From: an uncultured Pelagibacteraceae bacterium
GTDB taxonomy: Bacteria; Pseudomonadota; Alphaproteobacteria; Pelagibacterales; Pelagibacteraceae
Direction: 5' to 3'
Assembly (NCBI GenBank): GCA_902587515.1
Contig: CACILM010000001.1
Location: 1 to 64,000 of the forward strand
Length of the DNA stretch: 64,000 nucleotides
The notes below the pieces were generated by a model. It had not been told where the DNA came from. It saw nothing but the letters and a program-made list of their open reading frames with translations, and made no database searches. The first letter of the stretch is position 1. Each line of letters starts with the position of its first letter. Of this stretch, positions 49,258 through 59,676 are shown piece by piece. Made by a program: the position numbers and the translations under genes.

Positions 49258-50133
49258 TCAACCATTAAGTTTTTCAAGAAGAGTTTTGCCAATATCTGCC
49301 GGAGATTTTGATATCGTAATTCCGGCAGATTTCATTATTTCTATTTTATCCTCAGCTCCACCTTTACCCCCATCAATAATTGCTCCAGCGTGACCCATTC
49401 TTCTACCGGGCGGAGCGGTCAAACCTGCAATAAAACCGACCATCGGTTTCTTATTTTTTTCTCTTTTAAGAAACTCTGCAGCTTCTTCCTCTGCTGATCC
49501 ACCAATTTCTCCAATCATTACAATAGATTTTGTCTCCTCATCTTTTAAAAATAGTTTAAGGCAATCAATAAAATTTGTTCCATTTATAGGATCTCCTCCA
49601 ATTCCTATACAAGTAGACTGACCCATTCCGTTATACGAAGTTTGAGCAACTGCTTCATAGGTTAAAGTTCCAGATCTTGAAACAATCCCAACAGAACCTT
49701 TTTTATGAATGTTTCCTGGCATAATTCCAATTTTACATTCATTTGGTGTAATAATACCTGGACAATTTGGTCCAATTAATCTTGACGTGCTTTTAGTTAA
49801 AATTTTTTTTACTTTTAACATATCAATTACTGGGATTCCTTCAGTGATACAAACTATCAATTCTATTTTTGCCTCTATAGCCTCTATTATGGCAGACCCT
49901 GCAAATTTAGGTGGGACATAAATCATAGAGGCGTTCGCAGATGTTTGATCTTTAGCTTCTTGAACGGTATTAAATACAGGAAGACCTAAATGTTTTTGAC
50001 CTCCTTTTTTCGGTGTGACACCTCCAACTAATTGTGTTCCATAATTTTTAGCTTGCTCAGAATGAAATGTACCGTGGGTTCCAGTGAAACCTTGACAAAT
50101 TACTTTTGTATTTTTATTTACTAATACAGACAT
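49258..50133 (-). CDS. sucD: Succinyl-CoA synthetase alpha subunit
   Basis: Makes succinate and a nucleoside triphosphate from succinyl-CoA together with SucC. The 291-residue protein has the CoA-binding [27 protein letters not shown] and the phosphohistidine motif [22 protein letters not shown]. Directly follows sucC (no bases between stop and start). Confidence 0.97.
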   Translation of the reverse strand: MSVLVNKNTKVICQGFTGTHGTFHSEQAKNYGTQLVGGVTPKKGGQKHLGLPVFNTVQEAKDQTSANASMIYVPPKFAGSAIIEAIEAKIELIVCITEGIPVIDMLKVKKILTKSTSRLIGPNCPGIITPNECKIGIMPGNIHKKGSVGIVSRSGTLTYEAVAQTSYNGMGQSTCIGIGGDPINGTNFIDCLKLFLKDEETKSIVMIGEIGGSAEEEAAEFLKREKNKKPMVGFIAGLTAPPGRRMGHAGAIIDGGKGGAEDKIEIMKSAGITISKSPADIGKTLLEKLNG

Positions 50134-51297
50134 CTAATTTATTGCATCAACAATTTTTTTTGCTGCATCATTTAAATCTGATGCAGATAAAATTTTAAGC
50201 TTTGACTCCTCTAAAATTTTTTTCCCCTCTTTAAAATTAGTGCCTGCTAATCTAACAACAAGAGGCACTGATAAATTCACTTGTTTCGCAGCCTCTACAA
50301 CACCTTGTGCTAGAACATCACATCTCATAATACCACCAAATATATTAATCAAAATTCCTTTTACATTTTTATCAGCCAAAATTAATTTGAATGCCGCTGT
50401 TACTTTTTCTTTTGTTGCGCCTCCTCCTACATCTAAAAAGTTTGCAGGCTCTTGACCATATAATTTTATGATATCCATAGTAGCCATTGCTAGTCCAGCG
50501 CCGTTGACCATGCATCCAATTGATCCATTTAATTTTATATATGCTAACTCGTGATTACTTGCTTCTATTTCTGCTGGCTCTTCCTCATTTAAATCTCTTA
50601 ATTTAAAAATTTCTGGTCTTCTAAACATTGCATTATCATCAAAATTCATTTTTGCATCTAGGCAAATCAAATTTTTTTCTTTTGTGATTATTAAGGGGTT
50701 GATTTCAATAAGACTAGCATCTTTATCTATCAAAATATTATACAGGATTCTAATAAGTTTTTTTCCTTCTTTGATTTGCTCGCCTTTTAAATCAAATATT
50801 GAAATTATTTCTGTTATTTCATCATTAGAAGGTCCCTCTTTTTTGTAATCAATTTTTTTTGTAATTATTTTTTCAGGAGACTCGTCAGCGACTTTTTCAA
50901 TATCAACTCCCCCTTGAGTGCTACTTATAAAAGCAATTTGAGAGGACGCTCTATCGACCAAACACGATAAATAAAATTCTTTAGAGATATTTGAAGCCTC
51001 CTCGATATAAAGTCTTTTTACCTCTTTGCCATCAGGACCTGTTTGATGAGTTACCAAAACTTTTCCAAACATTTTCTCTGCCTCTGTAACTAAATTATTT
51101 TTTTCTTTAATAAGTTTGACTCCACCTGCCTTACCTCGCCCTCCAGCATGAATTTGCGCTTTTAAAACATATGAACCATCTTTTAATTTAGCTATCTTAT
51201 CTTTAATATCATTTTTTGTTTCAATAACTATTCCATTAGAAACGGGAGCACCATATTCCCTCAATATTTCTTTAGCCTGATGTTCATGAATATTCAT
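50134..51297 (-). CDS. sucC: Succinyl-CoA synthetase beta subunit
   Basis: ATP-grasp subunit of succinyl-CoA synthetase. The 387-residue protein starts MNIHEHQAKEILREYGAPV, shows the grasp motif QIHAGGRGKAGGVKL, LIEINPLIIT and the C-terminal INGAGLAMATMD-like and NIFGGIMRCDVLAQGV motifs. First gene of sucCDAB-lpd, transcribed from the 98-base divergent gap. Confidence 0.97.
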   Translation of the reverse strand: MNIHEHQAKEILREYGAPVSNGIVIETKNDIKDKIAKLKDGSYVLKAQIHAGGRGKAGGVKLIKEKNNLVTEAEKMFGKVLVTHQTGPDGKEVKRLYIEEASNISKEFYLSCLVDRASSQIAFISSTQGGVDIEKVADESPEKIITKKIDYKKEGPSNDEITEIISIFDLKGEQIKEGKKLIRILYNILIDKDASLIEINPLIITKEKNLICLDAKMNFDDNAMFRRPEIFKLRDLNEEEPAEIEASNHELAYIKLNGSIGCMVNGAGLAMATMDIIKLYGQEPANFLDVGGGATKEKVTAAFKLILADKNVKGILINIFGGIMRCDVLAQGVVEAAKQVNLSVPLVVRLAGTNFKEGKKILEESKLKILSASDLNDAAKKIVDAIN

Positions 51298-51354
51298 AAT
51301 AATTTAATATTTTTATCTATAAGGTAAAATTTAATTTATATTTTGAACTATCTA

Positions 51355-51384
51355 ATTATAATGAAAAAAAAACTAAATAAACAA
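51355..51384 (-). promoter_or_regulatory. Candidate promoter of the sucCDAB-lpd operon
   Basis: A perfect TATAAT (51360-51355 on the minus strand) lies about 60 bases before sucC, with only a weak -35 (TTGTTT at 51384-51379) 18 bases further up. The ATTATAAT core also reads as TATAAT on the plus strand (51357-51362), 34 bases before the glycosyltransferase start, so the gap may drive both genes. Confidence 0.4.
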
Positions 51385-51395
51385 AAAAATTAAAA

Positions 51396-52265
51396 TTGAG
51401 TAAAAAAAGACATATAATTCTAATACCTGTTTATAATGATGAAAAGTCATTAAAGAAACTACTACAAAATATAGACAATCATCTTGAATTGTTAGTAGGT
51501 TTTGAAACTGAAATTTTGATTTTGGATGATAGATCCTCAGAAGAGATAAATCTGGAAAACAATAAATTTAAAAATTTTAAAAAAATCGCCATTCTTAGAG
51601 TTAAGACAAATATTGGTAGTCAAAAAGTAATAGCAGTTGGACTTAATTATTTAAAAAATATTAAAGAAAATTTTTTTATAACTGTTATGGACAGCGATGG
51701 TGAGGATAATCCTACAGAGATATCAAGAATGGTAGAATTAGCTGAAAAAAATAGTGATAGCGTTATAACATCAAACAGAAAAAGTAGGAGTGAGCCACTT
51801 ATAATAAAAGTCCTTTATAGAATACACTTGATTATAACTTTTTTATTTTCCTTTAAATGGATTACATTTGGAAACTTCACAACTTTTAATTCAATAAATT
51901 TAAAAAATATTCTAAACGATGATAGCTCCTGGCTTGCATTTTCTAGCTCAATAATTAAAAATTGTAAAATTAAGAGGCTTTACGCAAAAAGGGAGAGAAG
52001 GTACTTTGATAAATCTAAATTAGGTTTGTTCAAATTAATAGAGCACTCAATAAGAATAAACTCTGTATTTTCAAATAGAGCGACGATAATTTCAATCTTA
52101 TATGTAGCTATTACTTACCTGATTTTTGCTCTCAAAAGTTTTACTTTTTTAATAATTATAAATATTATTTTATTTAATATATTAATCTATCTTGTAAAAT
52201 TTATACACTCCATAAAAAGTTTTGAGGATTACTCAAATTTAATTGATAGTTATCAAATAGTTTGA
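51396..52265 (+). CDS. Family 2 glycosyltransferase with C-terminal membrane helices
   Basis: A 289-residue GT-A fold transferase with membrane anchor. The N-terminal domain has HIILIPVYNDEKSLKKLL, ILDDRSS, the NIGSQKVIAVGLNYL loop and the DxD-like metal site MDSDGEDNP (99-101). Two or three hydrophobic segments follow (about 135-160 and 228-268), as in polyisoprenyl-phosphate sugar transferases of the GtrB/DPM1 type, which is a plausible but unproven role. The only good start is TTG at 51396. Base composition is even richer in A+T than its neighbours. It is transcribed against the GT-C-like gene at 52.3-53.9 kb. Confidence 0.75.
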   Translation: MSKKRHIILIPVYNDEKSLKKLLQNIDNHLELLVGFETEILILDDRSSEEINLENNKFKNFKKIAILRVKTNIGSQKVIAVGLNYLKNIKENFFITVMDSDGEDNPTEISRMVELAEKNSDSVITSNRKSRSEPLIIKVLYRIHLIITFLFSFKWITFGNFTTFNSINLKNILNDDSSWLAFSSSIIKNCKIKRLYAKRERRYFDKSKLGLFKLIEHSIRINSVFSNRATIISILYVAITYLIFALKSFTFLIIINIILFNILIYLVKFIHSIKSFEDYSNLIDSYQIV

Positions 52266-52304
52266 ATATCAAATTGAAACTTAGTTGTTTTCAAAAAGAT
52301 TAGA

Positions 52305-53891
52305 TCAATCTAAAGCAAAATTTTTACAATTTTTATCAATATCAAATTTTATAATTTTGTAATCTAATTCTTTTTTAATAAGACAATTTGAATTTATATA
52401 ATCAGTTAGGTTTTTTTCATCAACATCCGGGAGTAAATATATTGAGTCAATATTTCTATTTATAAATGTAGATGAGATAAAATTTGAAAATTTGTTAAAG
52501 AAAATATTTCCTTTTATAGGAAAAGCTGAATTATCGCCTGGAAACCATCTAGAATAAGAACTTACATTTTCATTAAGCAAAACTGAAAATAAAGAATAAT
52601 TAGTAATTATAATTTTTTTGCTTTTATCCTTTAGCAGAATAGTCTTATAGGCATTTAATTCATTAACTTCTAATAATGTTTCGTATTTTGTATTTTTTCT
52701 TGGTGATATCCATTTTAAACCAGACAATTTTTTACTTAATTTTGAAGAACTCACTGCATTCGAAAATTGTACTCCATTAAGTTCGTGAAATTTTCTATCT
52801 ACATTAAATCTCAAATGGTATTTTAATGTTGCTAAAACGCAAAATATAATTAGTAAATAATTGAAAAATTTTTTTAAATTATCATTATTTTTAATTTGTA
52901 AATGAGCGAGTCCTAAAAAAAGCGGAATTAAAAAAAATATAAAAATTTGATTTTTTGTTACTATTATATGCTGAGCAAATGAAATAAATATTAAAATACA
53001 AATTAATGAGATTTTAAAGTCAATACCTCTATAAAAAAATTCTTTTTTAAAGTTTTTAAAAGTAAAATATAATAAAAAAAATAAAGCTAAATAAATAAAT
53101 TTAAAATTATAAAAAACATTTTTGAGGTCATAATTTATAGCGTTGTATCTCTCATTTCCGATTGTGCTTGGGTATAAAATGTACTGAATTATAAAATCTT
53201 TATAATCTATTGAAACTATCTTAAAAAAGATGATTAGAAAAATTATTGAAAATAAAGAAGAGAAGAATAAAATTGAAATAATTTTAAAAGACTCTTTTCT
53301 AGTTTGATGTAATAAATGAAAACTTATAATTAAAATAACACTTAAAAAAATATAAGTAGCAGGTACTTGTTTGCTTAAAAAACTTAAAAATAAAAAAAAA
53401 GGTATTAAAAACCAAAAATATAATTTTTTAGTTTTAATTGCTAATATCAGAAATATTACTGAAATTAATGACAAAAATGTTGAGTGGTGATCGACAAAAG
53501 GGGTTCCGCTGGATGGATATGCTAATAACGCAAAACAAATTGAATAAAAAAAACTCGATTTTAGGCCTAAACCTAATCTAGTAAAAAGATAATAAACTAA
53601 TGTTGAAATAAATCCATTCAATATGGAAGCATTTAAAATATAACTTTGCCAACTTACCCCAAAAAATAAAAAAATAAGACTTTGAAAGTAATCAACAAAA
53701 AATCCTGAAACAATCCAGTAATCTTTAAATGGATGTTCTCCATTTAAAATTCTAAATCCTGAGTCAAAATGACTGAAACTATCTATTGGGTAAACACCTC
53801 TATTACCGGTAATATGACAAAATAATAATCCTGAAAAGAATATAATAGCAGGAATAAATTTACCCTTAGAAAAATTTTTTAATGATGTCAT
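52305..53891 (-). CDS. GT-C-like (GT39/ArnT-type) polytopic membrane protein
   Basis: A 528-residue membrane protein with roughly eleven hydrophobic segments and a soluble C-terminal domain (~360-528). The first external loop after helix 1 reads YPIDSFSHFDSGFRILNGEHPFKDYW, with acidic residues placed like the catalytic Asp of GT-C enzymes that use lipid-linked sugars; GTPFVDHHSTF follows. I infer a glycosyltransferase acting on the outer face, perhaps using a lipid-sugar made by the facing GT2 gene product. It starts 15 bases after mdh's neighbourhood boundary only in the sense of position; expression probably comes from its own upstream side or from read-through, since mdh lies downstream on the same strand order (mdh is upstream in transcription). 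Confidence 0.6.
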   Translation of the reverse strand: MTSLKNFSKGKFIPAIIFFSGLLFCHITGNRGVYPIDSFSHFDSGFRILNGEHPFKDYWIVSGFFVDYFQSLIFLFFGVSWQSYILNASILNGFISTLVYYLFTRLGLGLKSSFFYSICFALLAYPSSGTPFVDHHSTFLSLISVIFLILAIKTKKLYFWFLIPFFLFLSFLSKQVPATYIFLSVILIISFHLLHQTRKESFKIISILFFSSLFSIIFLIIFFKIVSIDYKDFIIQYILYPSTIGNERYNAINYDLKNVFYNFKFIYLALFFLLYFTFKNFKKEFFYRGIDFKISLICILIFISFAQHIIVTKNQIFIFFLIPLFLGLAHLQIKNNDNLKKFFNYLLIIFCVLATLKYHLRFNVDRKFHELNGVQFSNAVSSSKLSKKLSGLKWISPRKNTKYETLLEVNELNAYKTILLKDKSKKIIITNYSLFSVLLNENVSSYSRWFPGDNSAFPIKGNIFFNKFSNFISSTFINRNIDSIYLLPDVDEKNLTDYINSNCLIKKELDYKIIKFDIDKNCKNFALD

Positions 53892-53906
53892 TTATGTTAT
53901 CTAAAA

Positions 53907-54866
53907 TTACAATAATGATTTATCTATTTTTTTTGCAGCATCAAATAATTCTTGTACCGCTTTTATAGATTTATCAAAATTTTGTTTCTCTTGATCTGAT
54001 AATTTTAGCTCAATAATCTTTTCTACACCATTAGATCCTATAATAACAGGAACACCTGCATAAAGATCTTTGGTGCCGTATTCCCCATTTAAAAAAGCTG
54101 CGCATGGCAATTGTTTTTTTAAATTCTTTAAAAAACTTTCGGCCATTTCAACACCGGACGCGGCTGGTGCATAAAAGGCAGAGCCTTTTTCCAAATATTT
54201 AACGATCTCAGCTCCACCCTTTTTGGTTCTATCAACAATTTCGTCTAATCTCTGCTTGGATATTTTTCCATCTTTGACTAACTCGTTGATGGACTTACCT
54301 TCAATTGTTGTAGAGCCTAACATCGCGACCATGGTGTCTCCGTGGCCACCTAATACAAAAGATTTTATTTTACCTACTGGAACATTAAACTCTTGAGATA
54401 AAAAATATATAAACCGTGAGGAGTCCAATATACCGGCCATACCTACTACTTTATTTTTAGGAAGACCTGAATATTTTTGTAATGCCATTACAATCACATC
54501 TAGAGGATTTGTTATACAAATCACAAATGCATTTGGAGATGTTTGTTTTATTCCTTCCGCAACTTCTTTAATTATTTTTAGATTAATGCCTAGCAAATCA
54601 TCTCTAGTCATTCCAGGTTTTCTAGGTACTCCTGCTGTTATAATTATAACGTCTGAATTTTTTGTATCCTCATAATTATTTGTTCCGATTAAATTTATGC
54701 CAAATTTACTTACAGGTGATGACTGAGCTATATCTAACGCTTTTCCTTTTGCTATACCTTCTGCCACATCAAATAGAACGATATCTCCTAATTCTTTTAA
54801 AGCAATAAGATGCGCTAAAGTTCCGCCAATTTGTCCCGCACCTATTAAAGTAATTTTTTTTTTCAT
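53907..54866 (-). CDS. mdh: Malate dehydrogenase
   Basis: NAD-dependent oxidation of malate to oxaloacetate. The 319-residue LDH-like MDH has the Rossmann motif [33 protein letters not shown], the [11 protein letters not shown]-type segment ([14 protein letters not shown]) and the catalytic His in GGHGDTMV. Arg at the RKPGMTR loop supports malate over lactate. Upstream in transcription are mmsA and sdhCDAB; the GT-C-like gene follows 15 bases downstream. Confidence 0.97.
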   Translation of the reverse strand: MKKKITLIGAGQIGGTLAHLIALKELGDIVLFDVAEGIAKGKALDIAQSSPVSKFGINLIGTNNYEDTKNSDVIIITAGVPRKPGMTRDDLLGINLKIIKEVAEGIKQTSPNAFVICITNPLDVIVMALQKYSGLPKNKVVGMAGILDSSRFIYFLSQEFNVPVGKIKSFVLGGHGDTMVAMLGSTTIEGKSINELVKDGKISKQRLDEIVDRTKKGGAEIVKYLEKGSAFYAPAASGVEMAESFLKNLKKQLPCAAFLNGEYGTKDLYAGVPVIIGSNGVEKIIELKLSDQEKQNFDKSIKAVQELFDAAKKIDKSLL

Positions 54867-54873
54867 TCAAATT

Positions 54874-56367
54874 TTACTTCATTGTTGGCATAACAAATTC
54901 TGGATCAGATCTTAGGCCTGAAGGCCATCTTGATGTAATTGTCTTTAGCTTAGTATAAAATCTAACACCTTCTGGTCCGTGCATATGCTGATCACCAAAT
55001 AAAGATCTTTTCCAACCACCAAAACTATGAAAAGCCATTGGGACTGGTATTGGAATATTGATACCAACCATTCCAATTTTTGCTTTAGATGAAAATGTTC
55101 TCCCTGAGTCACCATCTCTAGTAAATATGCTTACACCGTTTCCAAATTCGTGATCGTTCACTAGTTGTAAGGCCTCATTAAAATCTTTAGCCCTTACTAC
55201 TGACAACACTGGGCCAAAAATTTCTTCTTTATAAATTCTCATATCTTTTGTGACTTTGTCAAATAAGCATCCTCCAATATAGTAGCCGTCTTCATAACCT
55301 TGTATTTTAAAATTTCTTCCATCAACAATTAATTTTGCACCTTCTTCAACACCAACGTCCACGTATCCTTTAACTTTAGCTAAATGTTCCTTTGTAACTA
55401 GAGGCCCCATCTCTGATTGTTTATCCATGCCTGGTCCAACTTTAAGAGCTTCAACTTTTTTAGCTAAAGAGCTTACTAGCTTATCTCCTATTCCTCCTAC
55501 AGCTACAGCAACAGATTGAGCCATACATCTCTCACCTGCTGAACCGTATGCAGCGCCCATAAGTCCGTTAACAGCTTGGTCTAAATCACAATCTGGCATA
55601 ACTACACAATGATTTTTGGCACCCCCTAAAGCTTGCACTCTTTTTTCATTTTTTGCACATTCTTCATAAATGTACTTTGCGATTGGTGTAGATCCAACAA
55701 AACTCATTGCTACAACATCTTTATTATTTATAAGTGCATCAACTGCTTCTTTATCCCCGTTTACCACATTAAAAACACCATCAGGTAATCCAGCCTCTTT
55801 TAATAGTTCTGCTAATCTAATTGAGCACGATGGATCTTTTTCTGATGGTTTTAAAACAAATGTATTTCCACAAGCTATAGCCATTGGAAACATCCACATT
55901 GGAACCATTGCGGGAAAATTAAATGGTGTTACCCCAGCGCAAACTCCTAAAGGTTGTCTTATTGACCAACTATCAACATTAGAACCTACATTTTCTGTAA
56001 ATTCTCCTTTTAACATTTGTGGTATGCCGCATGCATATTCAACAACTTCCAAGCCTCTTGTAAGTGATCCTTTCGCATCTTCATAAACTTTTCCGTGTTC
56101 GGAAACAATTATTTTAGTTAATTCATCAGAATTTTTCTCTATTAATTCTTTAAATTTAAACATTACTCTTGCTCTCTGAAGCGGAGGCTTATTAGACCAT
56201 GACTCGAAAGCTATTTTTGCGCTCTCAACAGCTTCATTAACATCTTTCGTAGATGCTAAATTCACTTCAGCACTTTGTTCGCCTGTTGCTGGATTATAAA
56301 CTTTACCGACTCTCTTAGATTCACCTGAGAACTTATTTCCATTCACAAAATGCTGTATTGTGTTCAT
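54874..56367 (-). CDS. mmsA: Methylmalonate/malonate-semialdehyde dehydrogenase (CoA-acylating)
   Basis: Aldehyde dehydrogenase of 497 residues that converts methylmalonate semialdehyde to propionyl-CoA (or malonate semialdehyde to acetyl-CoA) with CoA and NAD. It has PFNFPAMVPMWMFPMAIACGN, the cofactor motif FVGSTPIAKYIYE, the catalytic Cys in GSAGERCMAQ and the MmsA C-terminus FGGWKRSLFGDQHMHGPEGVRF. It is placed between sdhB and mdh, an arrangement linking valine or beta-alanine/DMSP breakdown products to the TCA genes; that link is inference. Confidence 0.92.
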   Translation of the reverse strand: MNTIQHFVNGNKFSGESKRVGKVYNPATGEQSAEVNLASTKDVNEAVESAKIAFESWSNKPPLQRARVMFKFKELIEKNSDELTKIIVSEHGKVYEDAKGSLTRGLEVVEYACGIPQMLKGEFTENVGSNVDSWSIRQPLGVCAGVTPFNFPAMVPMWMFPMAIACGNTFVLKPSEKDPSCSIRLAELLKEAGLPDGVFNVVNGDKEAVDALINNKDVVAMSFVGSTPIAKYIYEECAKNEKRVQALGGAKNHCVVMPDCDLDQAVNGLMGAAYGSAGERCMAQSVAVAVGGIGDKLVSSLAKKVEALKVGPGMDKQSEMGPLVTKEHLAKVKGYVDVGVEEGAKLIVDGRNFKIQGYEDGYYIGGCLFDKVTKDMRIYKEEIFGPVLSVVRAKDFNEALQLVNDHEFGNGVSIFTRDGDSGRTFSSKAKIGMVGINIPIPVPMAFHSFGGWKRSLFGDQHMHGPEGVRFYTKLKTITSRWPSGLRSDPEFVMPTMK

Positions 56368-56390
56368 GGTTTTATTGAATAAATAAGCTT

Positions 56391-57167
56391 TTAGCTTGTT
56401 GCAAGCATTTTTTTAATAGAGCCTATGGCTTTTGCGGGATTAAGCCCTTTCGGACATGAATTGGTACAATTCATTATAGTATGACATCTATAAAGCTTTA
56501 ATTCGTCAGCTACTTTCTTTAACCTCTCTTTTTTATCACCATCTCTGCTATCATTTATCCAACGATATGCTTGCAATAAAACTGCTGGCCCTAAATACTT
56601 ATCACCATTCCACCAGTAGCTTGGGCACGACGTAGAGCAACAAGCGCATAAAATACATTCGTAGTATCCATCTAATTTTTCTCTGTCTTTCTGTGATTGT
56701 TTAAGCTCAGTTTTCTCTTGACCAGTTTGATCTACTTTTAGCCACGGTTGAATAGACTCATATTGTTTATATAAAGTTGAAAGATCGCCAATTAAATCTT
56801 TTACTACTTTTAAGTGAGGTAAAGGGTAAATATTAAGATCTCCATTAATATCCGAATGAGATTTAATGCATGCAAGACCATTTACTCCATCGATGTTCAT
56901 TGCACATGATCCACAAACACCGTGAGCGCAGGATCTTCTAAATGTTAAAGATGGATCTATTTCATTTTTAATTTTAAATAAAATATCCAAAACTTTTGGA
57001 CCACAATTATCCATGTCAACTTCAAATGTATCCACCCTTGGATTTTTACCTGTTGAGGGATCCCATCTATAAACGTTTATTTTTCTTAAATTTTTTGAGT
57101 TAGTTTTATCTTTAAAATATTTTCCTACCTCAATTTTAGAGTTTTGTGGTAGGCTAAATTGAGCCAT
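56391..57167 (-). CDS. sdhB: Succinate dehydrogenase iron-sulfur subunit
   Basis: Carries electrons from FAD to quinone via three Fe-S clusters. The 258-residue protein has the [2Fe-2S] ligands in [18 protein letters not shown] plus a following Cys, the [4Fe-4S] motif [16 protein letters not shown] and the [3Fe-4S] region [18 protein letters not shown]. The quinone-site Trp (in SYWW) and His (in RCHTIMNC) are kept. It starts two bases after sdhA. Confidence 0.97.
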   Translation of the reverse strand: MAQFSLPQNSKIEVGKYFKDKTNSKNLRKINVYRWDPSTGKNPRVDTFEVDMDNCGPKVLDILFKIKNEIDPSLTFRRSCAHGVCGSCAMNIDGVNGLACIKSHSDINGDLNIYPLPHLKVVKDLIGDLSTLYKQYESIQPWLKVDQTGQEKTELKQSQKDREKLDGYYECILCACCSTSCPSYWWNGDKYLGPAVLLQAYRWINDSRDGDKKERLKKVADELKLYRCHTIMNCTNSCPKGLNPAKAIGSIKKMLATS

Positions 57168-57169
57168 TA

Positions 57170-58945
57170 TTAATATACTCTCTCCTTAGGAGGAAAATAC
57201 TGCACATCATTTGTTAAAGTTCTTGAATGGACATCCCTATATTTTATTTCCACTTTTTTTCCTTTTTGCCAAGCTAAAGTATGTTTCATAAAATTTTTGT
57301 CATCTCTTTTTGTAAAATCTTCTCTAGCGTGAGCACCTCTACTTTCTTTTCTATTATAAGCTGAGTCCATAGTGGTGAGAGCCTGGCTTATTAAATTATC
57401 GAATTCTAAAGTTTCAACTAAATCAGTGTTAAATAATAATGATTTATCTTTAACTGAAAGATCACTCATACCTTCATAAGGCTTACGAATTTGATCTACA
57501 CCTTCCTTAAGAGTTTTTTCTGTTCTAAACACCGCACACTTGGATTGCATAGTTTTTTGCATCTTTAACCTAAGTTCTGATGTTTTTGTAGAACCATTCG
57601 AATTTCGGATTTTATCGAATCTATCAAGGCACTTATTAGTTTCAGAGTTTGAAACGTCCTCGTGAGGACTTCCAGGTTTCACTAGCTCTGCTGCTCTTTT
57701 TGCAGCTGCTCTACCAAAAACTACTAGATCAATTAAAGAATTTGATCCTAATCTATTAGCTCCGTGAACTGAAACACAAGCTGCTTCTCCTATAGCCATT
57801 AATCCAGGCACAGTTTTTTCTGAACCGTTTAAAGTTAGCACCTCCGCTTTATAATTAGTAGGAATTCCTCCCATATTGTAATGAACTGTTGGAACAACTG
57901 GAATAGGCTCCTTACTTACGTCGACATTTGCAAAAGTTTTTGCTGCCTCTGAAATACCTGGTAATCTCTCATCAATAACTTTTTTATCTATGTGATCTAA
58001 ATGCAGTTTTATATGATCCTTATCTTTTCCTGCACCTCTACCTTCATTAATTTCCATTTCCATTGATCTGCTTACCACGTCTCTAGAAGCCAAGTCTTTC
58101 GCGTTAGGTGCGTATCTTTCCATAAATCTTTCACCTTTACCATTTACTAAAAATCCACCTTCTCCCCTGACTCCCTCAGTTATCAAACAACCAACTCCAT
58201 AAATTCCGGTTGGATGAAATTGTACAAATTCCATATCTTGTAAAGGTAAACCTGCTCTGAGCACCATCGCATTTCCGTCTCCAGTACATGTATGAGCTGA
58301 GGTTGCAGAGTAATAAACTTTGCCGTACCCACCAGTTGCAATAATTGTAATATGTGATCTAAATCTATGTATTGTGCCGTCGGTCAAATTCCAAGCTATC
58401 ACACCTTTGCATTCACCATTCTTCATAATTAAATCTAATGCAAAATATTCAATAAAAAATTCTGTTTGTTGCTTCAAAGCTTGCCCATAAAGAGTATGCA
58501 AGATAGCGTGGCCAGTTCTATCAGCAGCTGCACAAGTTCTTTGAGCCGTTCCATTACCATAATTTTTTGTCATACCTCCAAAAGGCCTTTGGTATATTTT
58601 TCCATCATCTGTTCTGCTGAAAGGAACTCCATATCTTTCTAGTTCCACGACTGCTCTTGGGGCTTCTTTGCAAAGGTATTCTATAGCATCTTGGTCACCT
58701 AACCAATCAGATCCTTTGACAGTATCATACATGTGCCATCGCCAATCATCTTCGCCCATATTACCTAAAGCCGCTGAAATACCTCCTTGAGCTGCTGATG
58801 TATGACTTCTTGTTGGAAAGACTTTAGATATGCAAGCAGTTTTTAATCCTGCTTCCGACAAACCAACTGCTGCTCTTAAACCAGAACCTCCTGCTCCGAG
58901 AACAACAACATCGTATTCATGATCAATTATTTTATATGCGCTCAT
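57170..58945 (-). CDS. sdhA: Succinate dehydrogenase flavoprotein subunit
   Basis: Oxidises succinate to fumarate with covalent FAD. The 591-residue protein has [16 protein letters not shown], the FAD-linking His in [19 protein letters not shown], the active-site segment [21 protein letters not shown] and [11 protein letters not shown]. Normal length. Its ATG shares a base with the sdhD stop (TAATG). Confidence 0.98.
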   Translation of the reverse strand: MSAYKIIDHEYDVVVLGAGGSGLRAAVGLSEAGLKTACISKVFPTRSHTSAAQGGISAALGNMGEDDWRWHMYDTVKGSDWLGDQDAIEYLCKEAPRAVVELERYGVPFSRTDDGKIYQRPFGGMTKNYGNGTAQRTCAAADRTGHAILHTLYGQALKQQTEFFIEYFALDLIMKNGECKGVIAWNLTDGTIHRFRSHITIIATGGYGKVYYSATSAHTCTGDGNAMVLRAGLPLQDMEFVQFHPTGIYGVGCLITEGVRGEGGFLVNGKGERFMERYAPNAKDLASRDVVSRSMEMEINEGRGAGKDKDHIKLHLDHIDKKVIDERLPGISEAAKTFANVDVSKEPIPVVPTVHYNMGGIPTNYKAEVLTLNGSEKTVPGLMAIGEAACVSVHGANRLGSNSLIDLVVFGRAAAKRAAELVKPGSPHEDVSNSETNKCLDRFDKIRNSNGSTKTSELRLKMQKTMQSKCAVFRTEKTLKEGVDQIRKPYEGMSDLSVKDKSLLFNTDLVETLEFDNLISQALTTMDSAYNRKESRGAHAREDFTKRDDKNFMKHTLAWQKGKKVEIKYRDVHSRTLTNDVQYFPPKERVY

Positions 58946-59271
58946 TAGTTAAAATTGTATATAGTTATTAAAGTTAAAATTGAAACTACTATAGCAAATA
59001 AATTTAACACTTTATTTGCGACATTTTTGGTTTTCTCATCATGTAAATAATCCTCAAAAATCTCACTAATAGTCAATGTATAAAAAAAGAATGCAATAAC
59101 GACTAGTAATGAGAATAATACTTTAGATAATCTACTTGAAAAAAAATCAATTATTTCTAAATAACCTTTATCGTAAATGGATACAAAACTCACCAAAAAC
59201 CAAATCATTAAAGGAATAAGAATTATTGAACTAATTTTGGTAAAAATCCATTTTTTTGTAGAGTGATGCAT
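58945..59271 (-). CDS. sdhD: Succinate dehydrogenase membrane anchor SdhD, lacking the heme-ligand His
   Basis: Small anchor of complex II: 108 residues, three hydrophobic helices. ATG 59271 is chosen over an upstream TTG (59292), giving [18 protein letters not shown] and a one-base gap after the sdhC stop. The quinone-site Tyr is kept in EDYLHDE (third helix start). Ten residues before the EDY Glu, where SdhD proteins have the axial heme b His, this protein has Phe (codon 59085-59083, in [16 protein letters not shown]). The family call rests on position, size and the EDYLH motif. Confidence 0.88.
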   Translation of the reverse strand: MHHSTKKWIFTKISSIILIPLMIWFLVSFVSIYDKGYLEIIDFFSSRLSKVLFSLLVVIAFFFYTLTISEIFEDYLHDEKTKNVANKVLNLFAIVVSILTLITIYNFN

Positions 59272-59272
59272 T

Positions 59273-59656
59273 TTAAAAAAAATTTCTCCCAACCAAGTAA
59301 AATAAAATTGTTAATATAAACGATCCAATTAAAGTAATAACTCCAGTTATTTTTGCAATTTTTAAATCAAAGCCAAAACCAGCGTCCCATGCCAAGTGTC
59401 TTATTTCATTTAAAATTTGGAAACTAAAAGTCCAACAAAGTGAAATAATCAAAAACTTTCCAAAGAAAGTATTTAATATTTTTTCAAAGGACTGATAGAA
59501 ATTTTCACCAAAAAATAATGAAATAGCCCAAAAACAAATTACTATTAATGCAAAAAAATTTATTACACCTACTACTCTGTGCGTTATTGATAATAAAGAT
59601 GATATATGCCATTTATAAATTTGAAGATGTGGACTTAGTGGATTATTGTTTTGCAT
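59273..59656 (-). CDS. sdhC: Succinate dehydrogenase membrane anchor SdhC, heme-ligand His replaced by Gln
   Basis: Membrane anchor of complex II: 127 residues, three transmembrane helices. ATG 59656 gives MQNNNPLSPHLQIYKWHISS, the standard SdhC start; an upstream GTG at 59698 would run into asd. The quinone-site motif SITHRVVGVINF is intact. In the second helix the family pattern (axial heme His, seven residues before the His of GIRH) reads FQILNEIRHLAWDAG: the axial His is Gln (codon 59419-59417) and the Gly of GIRH is Glu. First gene of sdhCDAB, 20 bases after asd. Confidence 0.93.
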   Translation of the reverse strand: MQNNNPLSPHLQIYKWHISSLLSITHRVVGVINFFALIVICFWAISLFFGENFYQSFEKILNTFFGKFLIISLCWTFSFQILNEIRHLAWDAGFGFDLKIAKITGVITLIGSFILTILFYLVGRNFF

Positions 59657-59676
59657 AATAAACTTATAAACTATAG

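Noticed and set aside
51396-53891. Mobile genomic island with integrase or att sites
   Set aside because: No integrase, tRNA-end duplication or flanking direct repeat seen around the two glycosyltransferase genes; only an insertion by recombination can be proposed.
55670-56086. 138-codon plus-strand frame opposite mmsA
   Set aside because: Wholly antisense to an intact enzyme gene, no ribosome site, no recognisable motif.
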